Shown: in pieces, positions 1 to 9,486 of the stretch
Position numbering within the stretch: the stretch's first letter is position 1
How the letters are laid out: each line of letters starts with the position of its first letter
Source of the DNA: CAYLQA01 sp964385695
GTDB lineage: Bacteria; Desulfobacterota; Desulfobulbia; Desulfobulbales; Desulfurivibrionaceae
DNA length: 64,000 bases
Direction of reading: 5' to 3'
Assembly (NCBI GenBank): GCA_964385695.1
Contig: CAYLQA010000011.1
Coordinates: 12,310-76,309, forward strand
Made by a program: the position numbers and the translations under genes
Notes under the pieces: generated by a model
Told to the model about the DNA's origin: nothing
Database searches by the model: none
Seen by the model: the letters and a program-made list of their open reading frames with translations, nothing else

Positions 1-1506
1 CTTCAGGTCTTGATCCTGGAGTGGACCGGGCAGCACGTTATGCATAAGTTGCGGCAGAGCCTGTTTTCTCACCTGGTAAGCCTTGATCTGCCATTTTTCG
101 ACAATACCCCCTCCGGTAAGCTTGTGACAAGATTAACGAATGATATCCAGAACATGCATGAGATGTTCACCTCGGTCATCGTCACCCTCTTTAACGACCT
201 GATAAAGCTTGCCGCCATCCTGGTGATTCTTTTTTGGCTCAACAGTCACCTGGCCTTTCTCATGACCTTGCTCATCCCCATTATGTTGCTTAATACCGTT
301 TGGTTCAGCCGTCTGGCCAGAGAGGCCTTTCGCTCCATCCGCACCTCGCTGGCCCGCATTAATTCATTCTTGCAGGAATCCCTGGCCGGGCTCTCTGTTA
401 TCCAGTCCTACGGCCGAGAGGATGACTCGCTCTCAGGCTTTGAGCATCTCAACGACGAGTATAAAGACAATAGTATTTACCAGATAAAAATTTTCGCCAT
501 CTTCATGCCCTTGATCGAGCTGATGAGCGGCGTGACCATCGGCCTTATCATCTGGTACGGCGGCAGCCAAATTATCGCCGGAGAAATGACCATCGGCATT
601 CTGGTCGCCTTTCTTGCTTACATGCGGCTTTTCTTCCAGCCATTGCGCGAGCTTTCGCAAAAATACTCCATTGTCCAGTCCGCCCTGGCCTCGGCCGAGA
701 GGATTTTTGAACTGCTCGATATAAGACCCAGCCTTTCTGGCGAGTCGGGCGGGATGCGTCCGACCCAGGTCAAGGGGGAGATTGTCTTTGATAAGGTCAC
801 CTTCGCCTATGAGGATTCCCACCCGGTGCTCGAGGATTTTTCCCTGAGCATTGCGCCGGGGGAGATCGTTGCCATTGTCGGGGCGACAGGCAGTGGCAAG
901 ACCACGGTGATCAACCTGCTGGAGCGTTTTTACGAGCCAGGCTCGGGTCGAATCCTCTTTGATGGCCGCGCTATCAACACCCTGGATCAACATTGGCTGC
1001 GCAGGCAGATAGGGCTTGTGATGCAGGATGTCTTTGTCCTGCCAGGCTCGGTTCATGAAAACGTCACCTTGGACAGCGATTTGGCCAAGGACGCCCTGAC
1101 TGAGGTAATGAAAAAGGCTCGCCTAAGCGAGATGGTCGCAGCCCTGCCCGAGGGGATGGAAACCATTATTGGCGAAGGGGGGCATGCCCTTTCTTCCGGC
1201 CAACGCCAGTTGCTCTCCTTTGCCCGTGTTTTTGCAAGAGACCCCAAGGTGTTAATCCTGGATGAGGCCACATCCCATGTGGATTCCGTCTCCGAGCAGC
1301 GCATTGAGCAGGCCATTGATACCTCTCTTTCCGGGCGAACAAGCATTGTCATCGCCCATAGGCTTTCCACCATCAGGCGGGCGAATCGCATTATCGTCAT
1401 GGACAAGGGGCGGATTGTCGAGCAGGGCAGCCACCCCGAGCTGGTGGCGAAAAAGGGATATTTTTATCGCTTACTTCGTTTGCAGGAGGGGCTCTTTAAT
1501 TCATGA
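1..1506 (+). CDS. ABC exporter, fused permease-ATPase (5' truncated by window edge)
   Basis: C-terminal about 500 residues of a half-size type I ABC exporter of the MsbA/MdlB kind, an inner-membrane pump working as a dimer. The frame is open to base 1, so the true start and roughly 90-100 residues (first membrane helices) lie outside the window; the TTG at 10 is only the first internal start codon. Visible are the remaining membrane helices, then the nucleotide-binding domain with Walker A GATGSGKT (near residue 291 from base 10), a Q-loop (VMQD), the signature LSSGQRQ, Walker B LILDEAT and the H-loop IAHR. Substrate cannot be told; lipid, drug or peptide are all possible. The partner half-transporter, if any, would lie upstream. 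Confidence 0.93.
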   Translation, partial: LQVLILEWTGQHVMHKLRQSLFSHLVSLDLPFFDNTPSGKLVTRLTNDIQNMHEMFTSVIVTLFNDLIKLAAILVILFWLNSHLAFLMTLLIPIMLLNTVWFSRLAREAFRSIRTSLARINSFLQESLAGLSVIQSYGREDDSLSGFEHLNDEYKDNSIYQIKIFAIFMPLIELMSGVTIGLIIWYGGSQIIAGEMTIGILVAFLAYMRLFFQPLRELSQKYSIVQSALASAERIFELLDIRPSLSGESGGMRPTQVKGEIVFDKVTFAYEDSHPVLEDFSLSIAPGEIVAIVGATGSGKTTVINLLERFYEPGSGRILFDGRAINTLDQHWLRRQIGLVMQDVFVLPGSVHENVTLDSDLAKDALTEVMKKARLSEMVAALPEGMETIIGEGGHALSSGQRQLLSFARVFARDPKVLILDEATSHVDSVSEQRIEQAIDTSLSGRTSIVIAHRLSTIRRANRIIVMDKGRIVEQGSHPELVAKKGYFYRLLRLQEGLFNS

Positions 1507-1521
1507 GCCCCTTGGCTGTGC

Positions 1522-2697
1522 TTAAGAGTTGAGGATGGTGTTTTTTATATCCCCAGCCTCCAACCCTTCCGTGATATAGCGGGTCACGGTGTTGAACCCC
1601 GTGGTGTCCCCGAGCATGATGCAGCCGATGATGCGGTGTTGGTCCAGGACCAGTTTTTTATAAACCGCGCCGGAACTGACCACCTTTGCCTCAAAGCGGC
1701 CTTCCGCATCAATCTCCCCGGCTGCGGCAAGATCGATGCCCGCTACCTTGAGCTGGTTGCTCATGGTTGTCCCCTGATACAGGGATTCACCACCAGCCAT
1801 GTTGATTCCTGCGATCTTTCCCTGTTGCATGGCCGCGGGCCAGATACCGTAAAGCATCTCTTGGTGTTGCACCACATCCCCAGCGGCGTAGATGCCGGGT
1901 ACACTGGTCTCCAGCATATCATCCACGATAATGCCCTTATCGCACGTAAGGCCGAGTTGTTTGGCAAGATCCAGGTTGGGGCGAACCCCTGCCGAGACCA
2001 CCACCATCTGGCCTTGAATTTCCGTGCCCTTTTCCAGGCAGATGCCTTCGACCCTGTCCGTGCCGCTGATGCGTTTGGTCATGGCGTCGAGATGGAAGCT
2101 AAAACCCATTTGCTCCATGATCTCCCGCAACCGTTTGGCCCCTTTATTATCGAGCTGGCGCGGAAGGAGGCGGGGAAAAAATTCAACCACCACCACCTTT
2201 TTTCCGCGTTTAAGCAGGGAGTGGCCCGCCTCAAGGCCCAAAAGGCCGCCGCCGACCATGATCACGGTGTCGACTTTTTCAGCGTATGCCACAATGGCCT
2301 TGGCATCGGCAATGGTTCTCAGGGTGAAGACCCCCGGGATGTCACTGCCGGCAATAGGGGGCAAAAAGGCATGGCTGCCCGTGGCAAGAAGGAGTTTGTC
2401 AAAATCAATGTTGCGGCCACCGGCCAGGGAGAGTTGTTTCTTCTTGCCATCCGCCCCTGTCACCTGCACCCCGGTTTCAAGAGAGATCTGTTGCGTCTCA
2501 TACCAGGTGCTTTTTTTGATAAGGAGTTTTTCTTCATCCACAGTGCCGGCAAGGTAGTCGATCAGGCGGATACGGGAATAAAAGGGCAGGGTCTCGTCGG
2601 TGAGTATGGTGATGCTGCCGTGTGTGTCCTGCTTACGGATGTTTTCGGCGGCCGTTGTGCCGGCCACCCCATTGCCGATAATCAGATAGTCGGGCAT
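1522..2697 (-). CDS. FAD/NAD(P)H-dependent oxidoreductase, NirB-N/rubredoxin-reductase type
   Basis: 391-residue pyridine nucleotide-disulfide family flavoprotein. The N-terminus has the FAD-binding dinucleotide fold (IIGNGVAGTTAAENIR). A second glycine-rich fold in the middle (VMVGGGLLGLEAG) binds NAD(P)H, and a later VPGIYAAGD motif contacts FAD. No redox CxxC is seen, so it resembles rubredoxin/ferredoxin reductases or the N-terminal part of NADH-nitrite reductase rather than thioredoxin reductase. The likely electron acceptor is a small iron-sulfur protein or rubredoxin (inference). It converges with the ABC exporter 15 bp away and diverges from the ychJ-like gene. The ATG is preceded by GAGGTG. 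Confidence 0.85.
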   Translation of the reverse strand: MPDYLIIGNGVAGTTAAENIRKQDTHGSITILTDETLPFYSRIRLIDYLAGTVDEEKLLIKKSTWYETQQISLETGVQVTGADGKKKQLSLAGGRNIDFDKLLLATGSHAFLPPIAGSDIPGVFTLRTIADAKAIVAYAEKVDTVIMVGGGLLGLEAGHSLLKRGKKVVVVEFFPRLLPRQLDNKGAKRLREIMEQMGFSFHLDAMTKRISGTDRVEGICLEKGTEIQGQMVVVSAGVRPNLDLAKQLGLTCDKGIIVDDMLETSVPGIYAAGDVVQHQEMLYGIWPAAMQQGKIAGINMAGGESLYQGTTMSNQLKVAGIDLAAAGEIDAEGRFEAKVVSSGAVYKKLVLDQHRIIGCIMLGDTTGFNTVTRYITEGLEAGDIKNTILNS

Positions 2698-2799
2698 AAT
2701 GCACCTCAGGGTATCCGGGAAGGATGCTGTTACATTACCTCATTGTTTCACAACTCATCTCAGAAGTAAAAAGGATTCCAAGTCCTGGTAAGGAGCATT

Positions 2800-3288
2800 A
2801 TGTCTGAAAGTACCCAAAAAAGCTGTCCCTGCGGAGGCGGCGTCCGCGCCCAATGTTGCGGGCCCTATCTCGCCGGTGAGCAAAATGCGCCAACGGCTGT
2901 GCAACTCATGCGCTCGCGTTATACGGCCTTTGTGGAAAAGGATGCACCGTATCTCTTAAAGACCTGGCACCCCTCCTCTCGGCCCGAGGAGTTGGGCCTG
3001 GATGAGCAAGGAGATATCCAGTGGCTTGGTTTGGCTGTAGAACGGTGTGAGAATGGGCTTGCCGGGGAAAGTAAAGGGGTGGTGGAGTTTACGGCCCGTT
3101 ATCAGGTTGCCGGTCAAGAGCAAGACCTGCACGAGGTCAGCCGTTTTGTTTTTGAGAATGAGCAATGGTTCTATGTGGACGGTGATACTTCCGCGAAAAA
3201 GCTGGTCGTGCGTGAGAAAATCGGTCGCAACCAACCTTGCCCCTGTGGCAGCGGCAAGAAATATAAGCGCTGCTGCATGAACAAGTAA
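2800..3288 (+). CDS. ychJ: YchJ-family SEC-C metal-binding protein
   Basis: 162-residue cytoplasmic protein with the full YchJ arrangement. It has an N-terminal Cys cluster (CPCGGG...CCGPYL), a central NTF2-like domain, and a C-terminal SEC-C zinc motif (PCPCGSGKKYKRCC) like the one at the end of SecA. The function of YchJ is unknown; the motif binds zinc and may recruit SecB-like or ribosomal partners. The start follows a good Shine-Dalgarno (AAGGAG, 4 nt). It stands alone, divergent from the flavoprotein and convergent with the heme-GGDEF gene. Confidence 0.9.
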   Translation: MSESTQKSCPCGGGVRAQCCGPYLAGEQNAPTAVQLMRSRYTAFVEKDAPYLLKTWHPSSRPEELGLDEQGDIQWLGLAVERCENGLAGESKGVVEFTARYQVAGQEQDLHEVSRFVFENEQWFYVDGDTSAKKLVVREKIGRNQPCPCGSGKKYKRCCMNK

Positions 3289-3294
3289 AGCAAA

Positions 3295-4560
3295 TTAGAC
3301 CAAATCCATCTCCGCCACAGTGACCCTGTTGCGGCCAAGATTTTTTGACATGTACAGTGCATCGTCCGCCCGCCCGATCAAGGCATCGACCCCTTCCGGA
3401 ACGGTGAGCGGCATTTGGGCGACCCCGAAGCTGGCCGTGACGTCAATGCTGTAGCCGTTCACGTTGCTGGTCATCCTCTCAATCTTGCCTCGCATCTTTT
3501 CCGCTACAATTTCCGCGGTTTTGAGATCCGTTTCCGGCAGGATCAAAAGAAACTCCTCGCCTCCATAGCGGCTGACCACATCATAGCGGCGTGAATACCT
3601 CTGTAGTATTCCTGCCGTGGCCTTGAGCACCGCATCCCCTGCCTGGTGGCCGTAGGTGTCGTTGATGTTTTTGAAAAAATCGAGATCCATCAGGATACAG
3701 GAGAGCGGTGCGGTAAAACGGCTGTGTTTTGCAACCTCTTCCTCAAGTCGATCCAGGGCGGTTTTTCGGTTAGCAAGGGCGGTGAGTCCGTCCGTGGTGG
3801 CCATTTTTAAAAGCTGGGCATGGGCGTCATCGAGTTTGCGCATGAACTTGCTGGATTGCAGCAGGAAAGCGACAGCTAAAAGGCCAAGAACCCCAAGGGC
3901 GGAGAGCACGGTGTAGCGCCGGTTGTTATCAAGCTTTTCCTGGACATGATCCATGGGAATGGTGATGGCTATACCCCCCCTGATGTCGCCGTTTTTATAA
4001 CCCTGGAAGGCATGGCATTTGTTGCAGCGGTTTTCATAGAGCAGGGGTGCCATGTAGCGGTATATCAGGCCCTGGTCCGTTTGGACAATGTCGTGGGTTT
4101 CTTCGGTACCCTGTTCGAATTCGAGAAGGGATTTTTTTTCAAAGGCGTCCGGGCTGTTGGTTTTTTTGTTGATCGGTTTGAGGCTCGCGACATGGAAGCG
4201 GAACTGGCCGGTTTTTTCGGCAAGCTCTGAGATGCCGCGCACCACCAGGCCGGGATTCTGCAGGGTGTATTGCTTGCCGTCTTGATCCTTGATGTTGACC
4301 TTCAGGCCGGGCTGAGAGACCAGGAACGGGTGGGGGTCGACACCTGGGCGGACGGGGATGAACACGCCTCCATGGCCGGAGACCCAGCGTCGGGTGATGA
4401 TCAATTCGCTGAACAGCGCCCTGGCCTGCTGGAGGAGAATATCCTCGGTGAGTTTTTGGGCGCGGAGGTGGAAACTGACAAAAACAGAGACGACCACAAC
4501 GATGATGATGGCCATAATCACCATCAAAAAATTGCGGACCAGTCGTAAACTGACAGCCAA
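3295..4560 (-). CDS. Membrane diguanylate cyclase with DUF3365 heme-binding sensor
   Basis: 421 residues, predicted to make c-di-GMP. The order is a transmembrane helix (about 11-32), a periplasmic DUF3365/Tll0287-like domain, a second helix (about 215-235) and a C-terminal GGDEF domain with an intact GGEEF loop. The sensor domain contains one c-type heme motif, CNKCH at residues 179-183, just before the second helix. This suggests redox or gas sensing through a covalently bound heme that controls c-di-GMP output. The best start is TTG at 4560, seven bases after TAGGAG; no ATG fits the membrane anchor better. It is transcribed alone. Confidence 0.88.
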   Translation of the reverse strand: MAVSLRLVRNFLMVIMAIIIVVVVSVFVSFHLRAQKLTEDILLQQARALFSELIITRRWVSGHGGVFIPVRPGVDPHPFLVSQPGLKVNIKDQDGKQYTLQNPGLVVRGISELAEKTGQFRFHVASLKPINKKTNSPDAFEKKSLLEFEQGTEETHDIVQTDQGLIYRYMAPLLYENRCNKCHAFQGYKNGDIRGGIAITIPMDHVQEKLDNNRRYTVLSALGVLGLLAVAFLLQSSKFMRKLDDAHAQLLKMATTDGLTALANRKTALDRLEEEVAKHSRFTAPLSCILMDLDFFKNINDTYGHQAGDAVLKATAGILQRYSRRYDVVSRYGGEEFLLILPETDLKTAEIVAEKMRGKIERMTSNVNGYSIDVTASFGVAQMPLTVPEGVDALIGRADDALYMSKNLGRNRVTVAEMDLV

Positions 4561-4631
4561 ATTAAAACTCCTACAACACTACGAAATTCTACCCTCTTTT
4601 TATATAGGTACTTTATAGCGCTTGGAAAGGC

Positions 4632-4667
4632 AAGACGGAATTGGGATGAAATACCCAATTCCGTCTT
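4632..4667 (-). terminator. Rho-independent terminator after the nitroreductase gene
   Basis: Perfect 14-bp inverted repeat (AAGACGGAATTGGG and its complement, 8-nt loop) lying 25 bp after the nitroreductase stop. A T-containing tail follows on either strand, so it may act in both directions, but no plus-strand gene ends here. Confidence 0.7.
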
Positions 4668-4692
4668 TTGCTGTAAGATGTTTTGTCGTCTG

Positions 4693-5490
4693 TTAGCGCC
4701 AGGTGATATGAAGCGGTTTGCGAGGTGGTACCCGGAAGTAATTGTACTTGGGATAGCCGAACATCATGGCCCCGAATAGCTTGTGATCTGCGGGGAGATC
4801 AAGGGCATCAAGCAGGGGTTGATGCCCGTTTGCAGCGGCGCTCATCAGCATACCGGCCCAACAGGTGCCGACTCCGAGGCTGTTTGCCGCAAGATCAAAG
4901 TATGTCATGGCGATGGTACAGTCAACATCGGGCTTGATGCTGTCTTTGTGGGCGTACGCCACGGCAAGATGCGGTGCATCGCGCAGGACCATGTCTGCTC
5001 CGCTGTCATCCCAGGCGGCGACAATGCCGGGGTAATTGCCATTGCCCCGGAGCCAGCCCACTACGTTTTCCGCTATAAGCCTGACCTCATCACGTTTTTC
5101 AATGATCAGCCACTGGACGGGCTGCACGTTTTTTGCCGTGGGTGCCCAACGGCAGACATCAAGGATCTGTTTCATGTAATCACGGGAGACCGGGTCGGTG
5201 GTGTAAGAGCGGATGGAACGCCGCCCTTTGAGCATTTGCGCGGTTTTGCTGATGGAGGGCACAGGCCCGTTGGGTACCGGCAGGCAGTCATCCGGGCCGA
5301 GGGTTGTGAGGGACAAGGCTCTGTGTGGGCAAACGGCAACGCAATGTCCGCATTCGATGCATATTTTTGCCCCTGCATCGCGCATGGCCGGGATGCCGTC
5401 GTTTTGTTGGGTCAAAAGCTTGAATGGGCATTCCGCCACACATATTCCGTCCTTTTTGCATTTTTCTTCGTCAATGATAATTTGGGGCAT
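4693..5490 (-). CDS. Nitroreductase with N-terminal 2[4Fe-4S] ferredoxin domain
   Basis: 265 residues. The first 60 carry two ferredoxin-type clusters (C-KKDGIC-VAEC-P, then CIECGHCVAVCP). The rest is an FMN-dependent nitroreductase domain starting at GRRSIRSY. Such ferredoxin-nitroreductase fusions are common in strict anaerobes and let reduced ferredoxin feed FMN directly; the substrate is unknown (nitro compounds, quinones or other electron sinks). A strong AGGAGG precedes the ATG. It is monocistronic with a hairpin terminator behind it. Confidence 0.92.
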   Translation of the reverse strand: MPQIIIDEEKCKKDGICVAECPFKLLTQQNDGIPAMRDAGAKICIECGHCVAVCPHRALSLTTLGPDDCLPVPNGPVPSISKTAQMLKGRRSIRSYTTDPVSRDYMKQILDVCRWAPTAKNVQPVQWLIIEKRDEVRLIAENVVGWLRGNGNYPGIVAAWDDSGADMVLRDAPHLAVAYAHKDSIKPDVDCTIAMTYFDLAANSLGVGTCWAGMLMSAAANGHQPLLDALDLPADHKLFGAMMFGYPKYNYFRVPPRKPLHITWR

Positions 5491-5766
5491 CTGCTGCCTC
5501 CTAAGTGTTTGTAGTTTTATGAAAACACGCCCCCTTACGGCAGGGCTAAATTTGTAATAAAAAACGTATCTGCTATGATATGCGTGATAATGTACTCATC
5601 CTCAAGGATGATTGCAAACGTGTTCAATAATTCGTGCAATGAATACTTAACGGTGGGTGGTGTCTCCTTGTTTGCATAGTGAAAAATAAAACGCCATATA
5701 TGAAAGGGCCGTATCCGGCTAGGAATGCATCGTTTTTTCATCCAGGTTGAATGTCAGGGGGAATCT

Positions 5767-6909
5767 GTGCGGGTCATACTTTTTTTAGGGTCGTTTTTTG
5801 CGATATACGGCGGTTTCCATCTCTACTTCTATCTTCATTTAAAAAAGGCTCTGCCGAAACGAGCCCCCAAAGGGCTGATCGGCCTGGCTCTGCTCTTTTT
5901 TTGTTTCTCTCCCGTACTTGTTCGGTTGGTCGAAAGCAAAGGTTTTTTGTCCGTTGCCACGATCGGCGCCCATATCAGTTATTGGTGGATGGCCTTTGTC
6001 CTCGTTTTCCTGCCATCCATGTTGACCGTGCAGAGTCTAGCCAAGATTTTTTCAAGAAAAAAACGATTTCGCTTCAAAGAACCCTCTTCCGATTCTTCCG
6101 CTCCCTTTTTCCTGGGGCTTTTTATCTCCATTTTAGCCCTTGGCTACGGTTTTTTTGAGGCCGGGGATCTCAGGGTGGAGCGGGTAGAGATCCCTTCTCA
6201 AAAGATTGCAGCTTCCCAAAAGATCCGGGTGGTACAGATTTCCGACGTCCATCTTGGACTGATGAGTGGGGAGAAAGAGACAAAGCGTCTGGTCTCCGTA
6301 CTTGAAGGACTGCGGCCCCATATCTTGGTCAGTACCGGTGATTTTGTCGATGGACATCGGGCGGATATGCTGGCCCTTACTGAGCAGCTTGCACAAATCA
6401 CCGCCCCTTGGGGTAAGTTTGCCATCATCGGCAATCATGAGGTTTATGTGGGGCAGGAGTATGCACACCAGGTTCTGGAGGCAGCCGGTTTTGAACTGCT
6501 TAGAAACCGGGCCGTGGATCTTGCTGCGAACATAACCGTAGCCGGGCTTGACGATCCGGCTGCATCCCAGGATAAGGCGCAGGCAGAGAAGGCGGAAGAC
6601 CAACTGAACGGGATGCTGGCCAGGGGGCGATTTTCCTTACTGCTCAAACACCGTCCGGAGCGCAACGAGGAGTTGGGCTCCCGTTTTGATCTGCAACTTT
6701 CCGGTCATACCCATAAGGGGCAGATTTTTCCTTATGGCATCTTTCCGTGGCTTATTTTTCGATATCCACAAGGGCTGGTACGGCTTCGGGGAGGAGGATT
6801 TTTGTATCACAGCCGGGGAACCGGGGTCTGGGGGCCGCCCATTCGCATTCTCTCACCGCCGGAGGTCACGGTTATCGACCTGATCGGCAAGGGACAGGCC
6901 GCAGAATAG
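5767..6909 (+). CDS. Membrane-anchored calcineurin-like metallophosphoesterase (YkuE/YaeI type)
   Basis: About 380 residues. Roughly 130 N-terminal residues hold several membrane helices, followed by a cytoplasmic or periplasmic metallophosphoesterase domain. Dimetal-site motifs are visible in order: DVHLG, STGDFVDG, GNHEVY and SGHTHKGQ. Family members hydrolyse phosphoesters, including UDP-sugar or lipid-linked substrates in some lineages. An ATG at 5725 is in frame, but the GTG at 5767 has a better Shine-Dalgarno (AGGGGG, 5 nt) and leads straight into the first membrane helix, so I prefer it. Confidence 0.85.
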   Translation: MRVILFLGSFFAIYGGFHLYFYLHLKKALPKRAPKGLIGLALLFFCFSPVLVRLVESKGFLSVATIGAHISYWWMAFVLVFLPSMLTVQSLAKIFSRKKRFRFKEPSSDSSAPFFLGLFISILALGYGFFEAGDLRVERVEIPSQKIAASQKIRVVQISDVHLGLMSGEKETKRLVSVLEGLRPHILVSTGDFVDGHRADMLALTEQLAQITAPWGKFAIIGNHEVYVGQEYAHQVLEAAGFELLRNRAVDLAANITVAGLDDPAASQDKAQAEKAEDQLNGMLARGRFSLLLKHRPERNEELGSRFDLQLSGHTHKGQIFPYGIFPWLIFRYPQGLVRLRGGGFLYHSRGTGVWGPPIRILSPPEVTVIDLIGKGQAAE

Positions 6910-6931
6910 AGGCAACAGGAAGCAGCGAGTT

Positions 6932-8428
6932 TTATGCAGCCTCTTGGGCCTTGTTTTCTTTTGATTTTTCAAGGGGCACGGTTACCGTCATGGTGGTGCC
7001 TTTTCCCGGGGTTGACGCAATGGTGCAGGTGCCGCCGATGAGCTCGACCCGTTCCACAACTCCGGCCAGACCGAAACGATCCGTTGTCTGGAGATCCATA
7101 TTAAAACCGACACCTTGATCCGACACGCGCAGGATCAGGGAATCTTCTTCAAAAATGATGTGTAACGCGGCCTGATCGGTCTTCGCATGCCGGATGACAT
7201 TGGTCAATGCCTCCTGCGCCACGCGGAAGAGGACGGTCTCGATGACCGGGTTCACACGCTGCTGGGTGCCGGATGCCTTAAAATCTATCTTGATCCGTTT
7301 GCTGAACCTGTTTTCATCGGTCAGGTGGTGCAGGGCGGAAACCAGGCCAAGGTCGTCCAGCTGGGCCGGGCGCAGATCATGAACGAGCCGGTACAGGGCC
7401 TGGGACATCTCCTGGCAGAGATCCTGGGATCTCTCCAGCAGGGTGACGGCCTTGTCATCTTTTTCCACCACGTTTTTCAGCGCGGCCATATTGAGGCTGG
7501 CTGCCGTGAGGATCTGGGCGGTATCGTCGTGGAGCTCTCTGGAAATTCTGCTGCGCTCCTCTTCCTGCGCTAAAACGATGTGCCTCAGGAGTTTCTGCCG
7601 AAGCTCTTTACGCTTGAGAAGCTCTCCTTTGACCTGTTCCAAGGCATCGAGTTTTTCCTGCTGTACACCCAACAATTCTTGCTGCCTGAGTTTTTCCGCC
7701 AGTTGTGAGGCGCGGATGAGGTTGCCCATGGTGAACAGGGCGAGGACGGTCCGGATAAGCTGGATGGGGATGCCGGTCATCTCCTGGAAGAGCTCGCTGT
7801 TGATAAAGGGTGCCGGGTAGATTGCAGCTCGATAGGCGAATATTTGGGTAAAGGCATAGAGGGCAAAGCCAAAAGCGGCCAAAAGAAAACTGCTGGCCAG
7901 GGGGCTTTGTTCCTTTCGTGCCTGTCGTGCTCGGTGAAAGAGGGCCAAGGCTGCTAACGTTGCGCCTGGCAGGGCCAAAATGTATCGGGCAAGGGCATCG
8001 GCGCACTTGAGACAATTTGGCGGCGTTTTCCAGGGAAGCAGGTGGTTTACCAGGATGGCGCCGATGTAAAGGAGCAGGAAGAACAATCCCGCATACACGC
8101 CTGCCCGTACCTGGCGGGTCGGGCGTAAGGCTTGGGCTCCAAAGGCGATGAGCGAGGTGTAGGAAAAGGCTAAAAAGGCGAGTTTGGTCAGAATGAGCGG
8201 TTTGGGCAGAGACATGTCCATCCAGGTCCCGTGCAAAACAACGATCTCCAACCACTGATGAACGGCATTGAGCATACCGAAGGCGGCCAAGGGTTTCAAG
8301 AAACCCGGCTCGGCCAGGGAGGTGGAGCGCCCTTCCTCTAAAGCCATGGCAAGACCCATGCTGAAAAAGGCAAGGCCATAGATGAAGTACATTACAAGGA
8401 AGTTAAACTGGACTGTCTCAAAATACAT
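6932..8428 (-). CDS. Membrane sensor histidine kinase, NarX/DegS (HisKA_3) class
   Basis: 498 residues. The N-terminal 240 residues are strongly hydrophobic (about seven helices), then a short coiled coil. A HisKA_3 dimerisation domain follows with the phospho-acceptor His in SRELHDDTAQ, then a C-terminal HATPase with N-box IRHAKTD and G-boxes DQGVGF and GKGTTM. Kinases of this class phosphorylate LuxR-type response regulators. None is adjacent, so it is an orphan in this window. Two CxxC-like cysteines occur in the membrane region (NCLKCAD), which may be redox-active (inference). Confidence 0.9.
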   Translation of the reverse strand: MYFETVQFNFLVMYFIYGLAFFSMGLAMALEEGRSTSLAEPGFLKPLAAFGMLNAVHQWLEIVVLHGTWMDMSLPKPLILTKLAFLAFSYTSLIAFGAQALRPTRQVRAGVYAGLFFLLLYIGAILVNHLLPWKTPPNCLKCADALARYILALPGATLAALALFHRARQARKEQSPLASSFLLAAFGFALYAFTQIFAYRAAIYPAPFINSELFQEMTGIPIQLIRTVLALFTMGNLIRASQLAEKLRQQELLGVQQEKLDALEQVKGELLKRKELRQKLLRHIVLAQEEERSRISRELHDDTAQILTAASLNMAALKNVVEKDDKAVTLLERSQDLCQEMSQALYRLVHDLRPAQLDDLGLVSALHHLTDENRFSKRIKIDFKASGTQQRVNPVIETVLFRVAQEALTNVIRHAKTDQAALHIIFEEDSLILRVSDQGVGFNMDLQTTDRFGLAGVVERVELIGGTCTIASTPGKGTTMTVTVPLEKSKENKAQEAA

Positions 8429-8643
8429 GGCGTTTACAAGGCGTAAAGATACGCTGGCAAGAGATTGTGTATCCGTCTATAATGGGCAAAATTTATAACT
8501 TCTGTCTCTTTTGTTAGGTCTTACCTGAAAGAAGAGAACATTGCAAAAAAAACTAAATTTTCTTTGGATATTTTTACCCATTTGTCTGGCGTCGTGTCAC
8601 CAGGCAGGGGTAAGATGACCAAAGCAAAAGAAGGATCGATATC

Positions 8644-9468
8644 ATGAGTCAAAATTATGAAAAATTGGACCGTCCCGAGGTCCTGAGTCTTATCTTCCAC
8701 CCCCGTAAAGACGATACCCCCACCCCTGCCGGTGCCCTTGACCGGGATATCGTGGTGGAGGAGGGCATCACCGTTGGCGCGAGATTTTTTCCGGCCGAGG
8801 ATAAGGGAGCGCCCATTATCCTGTTTTTCCACGGCAACGGAGAGGTGGTGAGTGATTATGATGATCTTGGTCGACAATACATGGAGGCGGGGATTAACTT
8901 TTTGGCCGTTGATTACCGGGGCTATGGCCGCAGCCAGGGAGAACCCACTGTCAGCGCCATGTTCAAGGATGCCCACACCATTTATGACGATGTGGTTGCC
9001 TGGTTGAGCGAGCAGGGACGTACCGGTCATCTGATTGTCATGGGACGTTCCCTGGGCAGCGTCTCGGCCATTGACCTTGCCGCCAGTGAAAAGCAGGAAA
9101 AGATCGCCGGGCTCATCATCGAAAGTGGTATTGCCCAGACCATGCACCTTTTGCTCACCGTGGGCGTGGACGTACAGGCCCTGGGCATCAGCGAGGAGGA
9201 CGGCTTCGGGAATTTGCAGAAGATGCCCTTGATTACCAAGCCCACCTATATCCTCCATGCCCAGCATGACCAGATTATTCCCTTGGAGTTGGCCGAGGGA
9301 CTGCAGATGATGTCCGGCGCTCGGGCCAAGGAATTTCAGATGGTACCAGGTGCGGATCACAATAACATCCTTGAGAAAACCGGCCGTATGTATGTGCAGG
9401 CCATGAAGCAGTTTACCAAAAAGGTAGGCAAACCTCCCCGGCGTCCGAAGCCTGGGGTGCGTGGGTAA
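8644..9468 (+). CDS. Alpha/beta hydrolase (serine aminopeptidase S33-like)
   Basis: 274-residue soluble alpha/beta hydrolase. The oxyanion-hole motif FFHGNGE, the nucleophile elbow MGRSLGS (catalytic Ser), a late acidic residue in AQHDQIIP and the final His in GADHNN give a complete triad. Similar proteins are often annotated as BAAT/acyl-CoA thioester hydrolase-like or bem46-like; the substrate cannot be inferred. The Shine-Dalgarno is AAGGAT. The diguanylate cyclase begins 18 bp downstream, so the two are probably cotranscribed. Confidence 0.85.
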   Translation: MSQNYEKLDRPEVLSLIFHPRKDDTPTPAGALDRDIVVEEGITVGARFFPAEDKGAPIILFFHGNGEVVSDYDDLGRQYMEAGINFLAVDYRGYGRSQGEPTVSAMFKDAHTIYDDVVAWLSEQGRTGHLIVMGRSLGSVSAIDLAASEKQEKIAGLIIESGIAQTMHLLLTVGVDVQALGISEEDGFGNLQKMPLITKPTYILHAQHDQIIPLELAEGLQMMSGARAKEFQMVPGADHNNILEKTGRMYVQAMKQFTKKVGKPPRRPKPGVRG

Positions 9469-9486
9469 TTCAGCTATGGGGGGGAG

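Noticed and set aside
5535..5741. 68-residue minus-strand frame in the gap before the metallophosphoesterase gene
   Set aside because: No convincing ribosome site, atypical composition and no recognisable pattern; likely chance in an AT-rich intergenic region.
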